Shown here piece after piece: positions 19,252-26,448 of a DNA stretch of 55,369 nucleotides. The position numbers and the translations under genes were made by a program. The stretch covers positions 1 through 55,369 of the forward strand of contig JAEZDN010000133.1 of NCBI GenBank assembly GCA_023433275.1, read 5' to 3'. This stretch comes from Verrucomicrobiota bacterium. GTDB lineage: Bacteria; Verrucomicrobiota; Verrucomicrobiia; Opitutales; Opitutaceae. Within the stretch, counting starts at the first letter, position 1; each line of letters starts with the position of its first letter. The notes under the pieces were generated by a model, which had not been told where the DNA came from, did not search any database, and saw only the letters and a list, made by a program, of their open reading frames with translations.

Positions 19252-20052
19252 TCAGTCGCCCTGGAAAGCCCGGATCAGCGCGGCCGGGTCGGGCGCGCGC
19301 ATGAGGGATTCGCCGACGAGCAGGGCGTGGGCGCCGGCGGCGCGGGCGCGGGCGGCGTCGGCCGCGGTGGAGAAGCCGCTTTCGCTGACCGCGACGACAT
19401 TCGGGGGAAACTGCGGGATCAGGCGCTCGGAGAGGCCGATGTCGGTCTTGAAGACGGCGAGGTCGCGATTGTTGACGCCGATGATTTTGGCCCCGTGCTG
19501 GACGGCGCGGCGGAGTTCCTCCTCGTTGTGGATCTCGAACAAGGCGTCGAGCCCGGCGGCCGTGGCGGCGTGGTGGAGCGCGGTGATCTCCTCGTCATCC
19601 AGGGCTCGCACGATGATGAGAATGGCGCTGGCGCCGGCCTCGCGGGCCTGCAGCACCTGGACCGGGTGCACCATGAAATCCTTCCGCAGGCACGGCACCG
19701 CGGGCGGATGGAGGGAGAAGTCGGCGGTGACCTCGATGAGATCCGCGAGCGTGCCGCCGAAATACTCGGCATCCGTGAGAATGGACAGCGCGGCCGCGCC
19801 GGCAGCCCGGTAGGTGCGGGCCTGGGCCAGGGCCGAGGCGTCGGCCTTGATGGCGCCGGCGGAGGGGGAGCGGCGCTTGATCTCGGAAATGATCGCGAGA
19901 CGGCCGTCCGCGCGGCGGAGGGCGGACAGGAACGACGGCGGGCGGGGCAGCCGCTGGTTCACCGCGGCCAGTTCCTCCGCGTACACGGGACGCAGGAGCG
20001 GGGCGACCTCGCGGCGCTTGTGGGCCATGATTTCGGTGAGCTTGTCGGACAT
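19252..20052 (-). CDS. trpC: Indole-3-glycerol phosphate synthase
   Basis: This 266-residue TIM-barrel enzyme closes the indole ring in tryptophan synthesis, making indole-3-glycerol phosphate with loss of CO2. Evidence is the family start LTEIMAHKRREVAPL, the active-site strand IISEIKRRSPSAGAI, VPCLRKDFMVHPVQV, IIGVNNRDLAVFKTD and AVSESGFSTAADA, which carries the phosphate-binding loop. The ATG chosen begins the conserved region; an upstream extension of 37 residues has no support. It stands apart from other trp genes, which are not in this window, and is divergent from mazG. Confidence 0.95.
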   Translation of the reverse strand: MSDKLTEIMAHKRREVAPLLRPVYAEELAAVNQRLPRPPSFLSALRRADGRLAIISEIKRRSPSAGAIKADASALAQARTYRAAGAAALSILTDAEYFGGTLADLIEVTADFSLHPPAVPCLRKDFMVHPVQVLQAREAGASAILIIVRALDDEEITALHHAATAAGLDALFEIHNEEELRRAVQHGAKIIGVNNRDLAVFKTDIGLSERLIPQFPPNVVAVSESGFSTAADAARARAAGAHALLVGESLMRAPDPAALIRAFQGD

Positions 20053-20156
20053 GCGCCGTAGATAGCCGCAAAGAGGGGCAGGCGGCGCAAGAAACAATCC
20101 GCGGGCGCGGCGGTTTTCGTTTTGCCCTTTCCGTGCCTTCTTGCGGCCATGGTCGC

Positions 20157-20825
20157 ATGACACCGATCGACGAATTGCGGCAGACGATGGCCCGGTTGCG
20201 GGCGCCGGATGGCTGTCCCTGGGACCAGGAGCAGACGCACCAGACGCTCGCGCGCTGCCTGATCGACGAGTGCAGCGAGCTGCTCGACACGATCGACCGG
20301 AATGACATCGCGCACATGCGCGAGGAACTGGGCGACGTGTTGATCCAGGTCGTGTTCCATGCGCAGCTGGCGGCGGAGCGGGGCGATTTCAACTTCGATG
20401 ACGTGGCGCGGGACATCAACGAGAAGCTGATCCGCCGCCACCCGCATGTTTTCGGCGACCATGGCAAGCTGGGCACGGCGGGCGAAGTCATCACCAAGTG
20501 GGAGGAGATCAAGGCGACCGAGAAAAAGAACGGGCCGGCGACGAGCGGGGTGTTCAAGGAACTGCCCCCGCGCCTGCCGGCGTTGCTCTTTGCCGACGCC
20601 GTGGTCAAGCAAATCGAGAAGAAGTCGCTGCCGACGGCGGACGTGATCGACCAGGCCGCGATCGAGCGCCGCGCCGCAGACTTGAGCGCGGGACAGGCCG
20701 GGCGGGAGCTTTTCGAACTGGCGGCGGCCTGCCGGCGGGCCGGGATCGATCCGGAAATGGCGCTCCGTCTCGAATGCGACCGGGTGATGCGCGATGTCGA
20801 AAAACGCGTCCAATCCCGGGGTTGA
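20157..20825 (+). CDS. mazG: MazG nucleoside triphosphate pyrophosphohydrolase
   Basis: The 222-residue product hydrolyses (d)NTPs to the monophosphates and pyrophosphate, as a cell-cleaning or stress enzyme. It shows the family start MTPIDELRQTMARLRAPDGC then PWDQEQTHQTLARCLIDECSE, and the acidic metal-binding EELGDVLIQVVFHAQLA and NEKLIRRHPHVFGD. Its length is shorter than the 260-residue two-domain form of E. coli, with the second repeat partly retained. The ATG starts the conserved sequence. The 3' end overlaps the recombinase gene by 32 bases. Confidence 0.92.
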   Translation: MTPIDELRQTMARLRAPDGCPWDQEQTHQTLARCLIDECSELLDTIDRNDIAHMREELGDVLIQVVFHAQLAAERGDFNFDDVARDINEKLIRRHPHVFGDHGKLGTAGEVITKWEEIKATEKKNGPATSGVFKELPPRLPALLFADAVVKQIEKKSLPTADVIDQAAIERRAADLSAGQAGRELFELAAACRRAGIDPEMALRLECDRVMRDVEKRVQSRG

Positions 20826-21750
20826 CGCCCCGCTGCCGGCGGCGGCGGTCGCCGAATGGCTGCAGCCCTTCCTGGATTTCCTGGCGAAGGAGCGGCGCTA
20901 TTCGGACTACACGGTCCGGAATTACCGGCAGGCGGTGGAAGACTTCATTCGCTGGCTCGGTCAGGGCGGTCGCGATCCCGCCGCGTTGGAGAATCTCGGG
21001 CCGCGCTACGTGCGTGACTTCGTGATCGAGGCGCAGCGGCGATTCGGGCGTCGCACGCTGCACAATCACGTTTCGGGGCTGCGGACGTTTTATCGCTACT
21101 GGATGCGGGAGGGAAAGCTGACGCGCAATCCCTTCACCGGCGTGCCGCTGCCGAAGCTGGACAAGCCGCTGCCCAAATTCCTGACCGAGTCGCAGATGCT
21201 CGCGCTGCTGTCGGGGCCGGAGAAGCTCCTGGCCAACGAGGCGATCAGCCCGTGGAAGGCGCTGCGCGACCGGCTCGTGCTCGAGGTGCTGTACGGCGGC
21301 GGGTTGCGGGTGAGCGAGGCGGTGGCGCTCAACTACGGTGACGTCGATTTTAACCAAGGCAGCGCGCGGGTGCTGGGCAAGGGGCGGAAGGAGCGGATTT
21401 GTCCGCTCGGAGATGCCGCGATGGCGGTGATGAGGAAGTTTCGCGACGCGCACGCGCCGGCGACCGGCCCGGGCGACCCGGTGCTGGTCAGCGACCGGCA
21501 CGGTCGCATGACCGCGGGTTCGGTGCAGCGATTGGTGAAGGATTACCTGGCCCTGGCGGACCTGCCGATGGACATCACGCCGCACAAGCTCCGGCATTCG
21601 TATGCGACCCACCTGCTCAATGGCGGCGCGGATTTGCGGTCGGTGCAGGAGTTGCTGGGTCATGCGAGCCTGACGACCACGCAGATCTATACGCACACGA
21701 GCGTGGCGCGGTTGAAGGAAATTTACGCCAAGGCCCACCCCCGGGCGTGA
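20794..21750 (+). CDS. xerC: XerC/XerD-type tyrosine recombinase
   Basis: This is a 318-residue site-specific recombinase of the type that resolves chromosome dimers at dif. The N-terminal SAM-like core-binding domain (LDFLAKERRYSDYTVRNYRQ) precedes a catalytic domain with Arg in GGGLRVSEAVAL, Lys in GKGRKERICPLG, the HxxR motif HKLRHSYATHLL, then LGHASLTTTQIYTH with the last His and the nucleophilic Tyr. All catalytic residues are present. It overlaps mazG by 32 bases and no mobile element borders are visible, so it is probably the chromosomal XerC or XerD rather than an integrase; which of the two cannot be told from one copy. Confidence 0.9.
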   Translation: MSKNASNPGVDAPLPAAAVAEWLQPFLDFLAKERRYSDYTVRNYRQAVEDFIRWLGQGGRDPAALENLGPRYVRDFVIEAQRRFGRRTLHNHVSGLRTFYRYWMREGKLTRNPFTGVPLPKLDKPLPKFLTESQMLALLSGPEKLLANEAISPWKALRDRLVLEVLYGGGLRVSEAVALNYGDVDFNQGSARVLGKGRKERICPLGDAAMAVMRKFRDAHAPATGPGDPVLVSDRHGRMTAGSVQRLVKDYLALADLPMDITPHKLRHSYATHLLNGGADLRSVQELLGHASLTTTQIYTHTSVARLKEIYAKAHPRA

Positions 21751-21853
21751 TTCCGGAGCGGGAAAACCCAACAAATCGCCACCGTGGGAAACTTTTCGCT
21801 AAAGTCCGCTGACTTTGATACGAGCATGCAGGCGGGGCGGACCGCCCCTTTCC

Positions 21854-22567
21854 ATGCAGCAGTGCCCATCCTTGCCGACGGCGGTCGTGAAAGTCATCCG
21901 GGTTGTGATCGTCGATGATCACCCGGCGCTGGTTTCATACCTGACCGAGTTGCTGCAGCGCACGCCCCGCTACCGGGTTGTGGGACGGGCGGAGCGGGCG
22001 AAGGAGGCGATCGAGTGCTGTCGGGAGCTGAAGCCCAACCTCGTCTTCCTGGATCTCGCGCTGCTCGATTCGGACAGCCTGGATTGCCTGCGCCAGTTGC
22101 GCTCGGAGTTTCCGCGGACGCGCGTGCTGGTTTTCACGGGGCGGTTGAGCACGTCGCTGGTGGGCGATCTCCTGCTGGCGGGCGCCAATGGCATCCTGGG
22201 GAAGACCGCGCGTCTCCAGGAGATCCTCGATGCGGCGGACCGGGTGGCCGCCGGCGGCATTTTTCTTTGCGCACAGGCGTCCGAAGCCGTGCGCACGCTG
22301 GTGGCCTCGGCGCCACCGGAGGTCAAGAGACGGCCCGAGTTGAGCCGTCAGGAGCTGGCGGTATTGCAGCACATCGCCGCCGGGTTGAGCACCAAGCAGA
22401 TCGCCGCGCGAATGGGATTGAGCCAAAACACCATCAATGCGTTTCGCGGGCGGCTGTTGAAAAAGACCGGGCGGCACAACTCGGCCGATCTCGTGTTGCA
22501 TGCGGCGAGGTTGGGATTGGTGCGCGTGCCAGGATTGCGGGTGGCCACAACCCAGCCGATCGGCTGA
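21854..22567 (+). CDS. NarL/FixJ-family response regulator (receiver + LuxR HTH)
   Basis: The product has about 237 residues from the ATG reading MQQCPSLPTAVVKVIRVVIV; a TTG 39 bases upstream is less likely. The receiver has the acidic pair in VVIVDDHP, the phosphoacceptor in VFLDLALL (Asp67), Thr in VLVFTGR and Lys in GILGKTA. The C-terminal LuxR-type HTH reads LSRQELAVLQHIAAGLSTKQ then IAARMGLSQNTINAFRGRLL. It is a cytoplasmic DNA-binding regulator. It lies 103 bases after xerC and 146 bases before the next regulator, and seems to begin a signalling cluster. Confidence 0.93.
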   Translation: MQQCPSLPTAVVKVIRVVIVDDHPALVSYLTELLQRTPRYRVVGRAERAKEAIECCRELKPNLVFLDLALLDSDSLDCLRQLRSEFPRTRVLVFTGRLSTSLVGDLLLAGANGILGKTARLQEILDAADRVAAGGIFLCAQASEAVRTLVASAPPEVKRRPELSRQELAVLQHIAAGLSTKQIAARMGLSQNTINAFRGRLLKKTGRHNSADLVLHAARLGLVRVPGLRVATTQPIG

Positions 22568-22654
22568 GCCGGCCTGCACCATTCAACCCCGGGGAAACAC
22601 CCCAGGCAGGCCATAACGAGGAAAAGCTAAGGTGGGGCTGGCGATTCCCTCATT

Positions 22655-22684
22655 TTGAGGACGTTGGGTGCTATTAAATAGATA
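22655..22684 (+). promoter_or_regulatory. Possible sigma-70-type promoter before the second regulator
   Basis: TTGAGG (22655-22660) and TAGATA (22679-22684) are 18 bases apart in an unusually AT-rich stretch (TGCTATTAAATAGATATTTCC), 30 bases before the ATG of the next gene. The match is weak but the local AT-richness stands out in this GC-rich DNA. Confidence 0.3.
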
Positions 22685-22713
22685 TTTCCAAATGCGGCTC
22701 CAACAACTGGGGC

Positions 22714-23415
22714 ATGAAAAATCAGGTTCGGGAAAAGCCGCTGGTCCGCGTGGTGATCGTGGAGGATCATGTGCTTTTCCGGGAAATGCTGACCGGGGTG
22801 GTGAACGCGGTGGACGGCTTGCGGGTGGTTGGTTGGGCGTGCACGGAAAGCGAAGCCATCACGCTTTGCTGGCGGGAACGGCCTGACCTGATCGTGCTGG
22901 ATCTGGTGCTCCCGGAGAACCACGGCGTGGCCACCCTGGAGCGAATCAGCGCCATCTGCCCGCAGGCGCGAATCCTGGTGTTTTCAGGGAACCTCAGTCC
23001 CGCCATCATCCGGCAAGTGCTCGACGCGGGCCCGTACAGCCTGGTCGGGAAGGGAGTCACCCTGGATGAGTTTCGTCGGGCGCTGCAGGCGGCGGCGGCG
23101 GGCCGGATTTATTTCAGCCCCGAGATCGCGGCGGACATCCGCTCCATGGTCGCGACTCCGGTGACGTCCGGCGTTTCCGGGCCGCGCCAACTCACCGCGC
23201 GCGAGGAATCCGTGCTCGGCTGCCTGGCGCGGGGGATGAACTCGCGGGAGATCGGGACCGCGCTCGGGTTGAGTCCCCATACGGTGGCGAACCACCGCAG
23301 CCGGCTCATGCGCAAGCTTGGCCTGCACCGGGTCGCGCAATTGTCGCTCTACGCGGCCAGCCACGGGCTGGTGGAAGCGGCCTCGGACGGCCGCCGTCAG
23401 AAACTGGGCGGATGA
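22714..23415 (+). CDS. NarL/FixJ-family response regulator (receiver + LuxR HTH)
   Basis: This gene encodes 233 residues with the same layout as the preceding regulator but divergent in sequence. The receiver has VVIVEDHVLF, the phosphoacceptor in IVLDLVLPENH (Asp63), Ser in ILVFSGN and Lys in SLVGKGV. The HTH reads LTAREESVLGCLARGMNSRE then IGTALGLSPHTVANHRSRLM. An AT-rich stretch upstream (22655-22690) may hold its promoter. Its stop overlaps the start of the histidine kinase gene by 4 bases (ATGA), so the two are translationally coupled and are a likely cognate pair. Confidence 0.94.
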   Translation: MKNQVREKPLVRVVIVEDHVLFREMLTGVVNAVDGLRVVGWACTESEAITLCWRERPDLIVLDLVLPENHGVATLERISAICPQARILVFSGNLSPAIIRQVLDAGPYSLVGKGVTLDEFRRALQAAAAGRIYFSPEIAADIRSMVATPVTSGVSGPRQLTAREESVLGCLARGMNSREIGTALGLSPHTVANHRSRLMRKLGLHRVAQLSLYAASHGLVEAASDGRRQKLGG

Positions 23416-24197
23416 AACCGAGGAGCCAAGCAAGGAGCAGGGGCAGGCGCCGGCCCACCACGAGCGCGATCCGCCTGGATGAGCGGCTGCGCCGGATCCA
23501 GCGGCTCGTGATGCAGGGAGAGCTGGCCGCCACGGCCGTGCATGAGATCAGCAATCTCCAGACGATCGTGCTCTTCAACGCGGGGCTCCTGCAGGAGGAG
23601 AACCGCGACAACGCCGCAATCGGCCGGCAGGTGACGCCACTGCTGCATGCGGCCACCATGGTGGCCGCGTTGTGCAACCAGTTGCGAAACCTGGCGCGAC
23701 CGGTGGATCCGTTGCCGCGGATTTTCGACCTCACGGCCGAGGTTGGCCGGGTCCACTCCCTACTCCACCGGATCATCCCGCGTGGACTGGAGTACCAGGC
23801 GTCGCGGCGCCGGGCGGTGCACGTGTTGGCGGACCCCGGCCAGGTCGGGCAAATGCTCATCAACCTGGTGCTGAATGCCCGTGACGCCACGTCGCCGGAG
23901 GGTGGGCGCATCGTCATCCGGGTGGGCGAGTCCCGGGGCCGGCGGGGATTCCTCGAGGTGGAGGACAATGGCACGGGCATGACCGAGGAGGTGAAGTCCC
24001 GCCTCTTCGAGATTTTCTTCACCACGAAGCCGGCTGGGCACGGGACGGGGCTGGGCCTGGTGACCGTGCGCCGCCACCTGGAGGAAATGGGCGGGCGGAT
24101 CGAGGTTCATAGCCGCGAAGGACGCGGCACGCGCATCCGGCTCCAGTTTCCCTCGGTGACCGAGGGCACCGAAATCATGAAGGAACGTTCCGCATGA
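23412..24197 (+). CDS. Soluble sensor histidine kinase
   Basis: The product has 261 residues with no transmembrane segment and no recognisable sensor domain. A basic N-terminus leads to a dimerisation helix with the phosphoacceptor in VHEISNLQTIVLFNAGLL (His44). The ATPase domain follows with the N box LINLVLNARDATS, G1 box VEDNGTGM, F box FEIFFTTKPAGHG and G2 box GTGLGLV. All catalytic boxes are intact. The gene overlaps both neighbours by 4 bases. The lack of a sensory module suggests that input comes from a partner, possibly the receiver-kinase hybrid encoded next. Confidence 0.92.
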   Translation: MKPRSQARSRGRRRPTTSAIRLDERLRRIQRLVMQGELAATAVHEISNLQTIVLFNAGLLQEENRDNAAIGRQVTPLLHAATMVAALCNQLRNLARPVDPLPRIFDLTAEVGRVHSLLHRIIPRGLEYQASRRRAVHVLADPGQVGQMLINLVLNARDATSPEGGRIVIRVGESRGRRGFLEVEDNGTGMTEEVKSRLFEIFFTTKPAGHGTGLGLVTVRRHLEEMGGRIEVHSREGRGTRIRLQFPSVTEGTEIMKERSA

Positions 24198-25393
24198 ACC
24201 AATCCGGCTCCCATCCCGGTCCGGCGAACCAACCGTCGCGGGACGATTTCACCCCCGCCGGCACGCAGGTGGGTGACGCCGTGCGCTGGGTGCACATCAT
24301 CGACGACGATCCCGCGCTGGGGACGGCGCTCGCCGCGGGTTTGAAGGCGCGCGGCTACCGCACGAGTTTTTCCGCCAACGCAGACGTCGCCTGGACGGCG
24401 GTCCACGAAACGCTGCCGGATCTCATTCTTTGCGACATCAACATGCCGGGGAAGAACGGCTACCGGTTCCTCGAGGAGATCCGCCGCGATCGCGAGCTTT
24501 CCAACTGCCCGTTTGTCTTCATGACCGGGAACCCGATGTTTGCCCAGCCGCGCGCGGCGATGGACCGCGGGGCCGACGACTTCCTGTTGAAGCCGTTCAC
24601 GCTCGACACCCTCATTGCCTGCGTGGACGCGCGCCTGCGCCGGAGCGATATCGCGGGGAAAAACGAGGCCGCCCTCGTCCGCGACCTGCGCGGACCGCTT
24701 CACCAGGGACTGTCCCATGAGTTCTTCACGCCGCTGACGGGAATCATGGGTTTCGCCGAGATGCTGGAGCAGGAGGGTGAGGAGATGAGCCCGGCCGATA
24801 CCAAGCTCGCGCTGAGGAACATCCTGCTCTCGAGCCAGCGCCTGCACCGCACGCTGCGGAATTACCTTTATGCGCTGGACCGGCTCGAGCCCGATTCGGC
24901 CGCGCCGTTTCCGGTCCTGTCACCCGGCACGATGGTGCAGCTGGTGCAACAGGGCGCCCTCACCGCGGCGGAACGACATGGGCGCAAGGCGGACCTGGTG
25001 CTCGACGTGGCGGGCGCCACGGTCCAGGGCGGAGCCCAGGAGATTCCGATCCTGGTTGAGGAGTTGGTGGAGAACGCGCTCGGTTTCTCCAAGCCCGGGA
25101 CGACGGTGAAGGTGCGGGCGCGCCGGGCGGGAGCGGAATGGCAGCTCGTGGTGGAGGACGCCGGGCGGGGCATGACGCGGCAACAGCTCAAGCATCTGGG
25201 GCTGTTCCGTCAGTTCGAGCACGACAAGTTCAGGCCACCGGGGCTTGGCGTGGGCCTTTTCATCGTGCGACAAATCCTGCGGCGGAACCGCGGCCGGCTG
25301 CACATCGACAGCGTGCCCGGCGCGGGCACCGTGTGCGAGGTGACCCTGCCGGTCGCGAATCCTTCCCGGGGCGGAGCCACCCGGCACCCATGA
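24194..25393 (+). CDS. Hybrid protein: receiver domain followed by histidine kinase
   Basis: This is a 399-residue cytoplasmic protein. The receiver occupies about residues 32-150 (HIIDDDPALG, phosphoacceptor in LILCDINMPGKNG at Asp81, VFMTGN, LLKPFTLDTL). A kinase core follows with His175 in LSHEFFTPLTGIMGFAEML, N box EELVENALGFSKPG, G1 VEDAGRGM and G2 PPGLGVGLFIV. An AAGGAA lies 10 bases before the ATG, one of the few Shine-Dalgarno-like motifs in the window. Such receiver-kinase proteins relay phosphate within multi-step systems. It overlaps the preceding kinase gene and the next gene by 4 bases each. Confidence 0.92.
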   Translation: MNQSGSHPGPANQPSRDDFTPAGTQVGDAVRWVHIIDDDPALGTALAAGLKARGYRTSFSANADVAWTAVHETLPDLILCDINMPGKNGYRFLEEIRRDRELSNCPFVFMTGNPMFAQPRAAMDRGADDFLLKPFTLDTLIACVDARLRRSDIAGKNEAALVRDLRGPLHQGLSHEFFTPLTGIMGFAEMLEQEGEEMSPADTKLALRNILLSSQRLHRTLRNYLYALDRLEPDSAAPFPVLSPGTMVQLVQQGALTAAERHGRKADLVLDVAGATVQGGAQEIPILVEELVENALGFSKPGTTVKVRARRAGAEWQLVVEDAGRGMTRQQLKHLGLFRQFEHDKFRPPGLGVGLFIVRQILRRNRGRLHIDSVPGAGTVCEVTLPVANPSRGGATRHP

Positions 25394-25800
25394 GCCCGCG
25401 ATCGTTCCAGTCCCTCTATTGCGCGCGGCGCGGCATCACTGCAGCCCAGTTTCGCAATGACCTGTTGAACCGGACGCTTTATCCGCACGCGCGTCCGTTT
25501 GCATTCCTGCTGCGCAGGATGCCCGGACCTCATCTTCAGGCGGATTTCGAATTCATCGACGACGTGGCGCATTTGGAAAACATGGATGGATTCCACGACG
25601 CGCTCGACGGCTATGTCGGCCATTTCTCGAACGCGACTTTCACGCGGCGGCGGCTGCGACTGCGGATTTCCGCCCGCAGAATGTGGCAGGTGGTGCGGGA
25701 GATCCTGCCGGGCCGCCCGCGAAAGGGCCTGGATCAACAGATGGATCGCCACGGGAGCGGGACGCCGTTTGGCGGCAAGGGGTCCGGGGTCGCGGAGTAG
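25390..25800 (+). CDS. Small conserved-looking protein of unknown function at the end of the signalling cluster
   Basis: The product has 136 residues, starting MSPRSFQSLYCARRGITAAQ, basic and rich in aromatic residues, without a signal peptide. It contains FRNDLLNRTLYPHARPFAFL, DFEFIDDVAHLENMDGFHDA and a basic RRRLRLRISARRMWQVVREI. No family was recognised. The start overlaps the hybrid kinase stop by 4 bases (ATGA), which supports a real, translationally coupled gene belonging to the same signalling unit. The last 25 residues are glycine-rich and may be disordered. Confidence 0.75.
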   Translation: MSPRSFQSLYCARRGITAAQFRNDLLNRTLYPHARPFAFLLRRMPGPHLQADFEFIDDVAHLENMDGFHDALDGYVGHFSNATFTRRRLRLRISARRMWQVVREILPGRPRKGLDQQMDRHGSGTPFGGKGSGVAE

Positions 25801-25905
25801 ACGGGTTACCTGCCTCCGGACGTGAATAGGTGGTCAGGGTTAGTCTAGTGTGTTCTTCCCCCCTGGATTCTTCGAGTGGCTGCTGCTGATCAACTGAACG
25901 AGTCT

Positions 25906-26110
25906 TTGAGCCTGTGCGCCGATCCATATTGGAACACCTAGAACCTCCCAGGGTCATCCTGAACGCAGTGAAGGAGCCGCGGAGGCGGCGCACGTCCGTC
26001 CTTTCCCTTGGATCCTTCGCTCTGCTCAGGATGACGGTGGCGGGTGTATTTCGTACGCTCCAGAGTTCATCTCCGATTACGGTGCAACTGCCCAGCGGTT
26101 GCCCGGGTCT
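25906..26110. repeat. Dispersed palindromic repeat, copy C
   Basis: The third long copy, in the same orientation as those at 2453 and 2744. The lead-in has ATATTGGAACACC, the core runs 25953-26035 from GTCATCCTGAACGCAGTGAA to CTGCTCAGGATGAC, and the extension has CTGCCCAGCGGTTGCCC. It is followed directly by another repeat (26111-26208). Confidence 0.8.
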
Positions 26111-26208
26111 GAGCCGGAACGATGCAGTTGGATGGAGGGGCGCGGCTTTGACCGCGCCCTTTTCTCGGTGCGGGAACCGCGGGCGTGGGCGGGCCCCGCC
26201 CCTACAAC
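26111..26208. repeat. 98-base composite repeat with two opposed REP-like hairpins
   Basis: The element matches 48601-48698 over its full 98 bases. It begins GAGCCGG.ACGATGCAGTTGG in both. A GGAG head (26134) opens a hairpin with stem GGGCGCGG/CCGCGCCC (26138-26159), and an inverted GTAG-headed hairpin closes it (CCCGCCCCTAC, to 26205). Between them is CTTTTCTCGGTGCGGGAACC. The pair has the layout of a bacterial interspersed mosaic element. Confidence 0.75.
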
Positions 26209-26427
26209 CGAACCGTTCGACCCTGCACGCTGCGGAATTGCATTCCGGCTGCATGAGTCCGGGTCAGGGTGACGGTCGGAAGGGTATTGAGATTTTTAAG
26301 AATCAGTACCGTTCACGATGCCGCCGCCTCGCGGTCGCCCGTGCTGCCCAGTGACGCGCGTGAACCAAGAGCTGCTTTTGGAACCCTCGCGGCTGGGGGT
26401 CAGGGTGAAGCTCCCTCCCCGTACTCG

Positions 26428-26448
26428 AGCCCGTTATGGAAACGGGTT
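26428..26448 (-). terminator. Hairpin at the end of the propeller-like gene
   Basis: Arms AGCCCGTT (26428-26435) and AACGGGTT (26441-26448) pair around ATGGA, with one G-U pair, overlapping the stop codon of the leftward gene. No T-tract follows, so it is at best a weak terminator. Confidence 0.4.

Larger units (their letters stand above)
25801..26446. other. Intergenic region rich in repeats
   Basis: This 646-base gap lies between the signalling cluster and a convergent gene. It holds repeat copy C (25906-26110) and a pair of opposed REP-like hairpins (26134-26205). The remaining sequence (26210-26427) shows no open frame with family-like sequence and no RNA gene that I can recognise. Confidence 0.7.

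Noticed and set aside
20794..21750. The tyrosine recombinase as an integrase of a genomic island
   Set aside because: It overlaps mazG, no tRNA or attachment-site repeat is nearby, and the neighbours are core genes; a chromosomal Xer protein is simpler.
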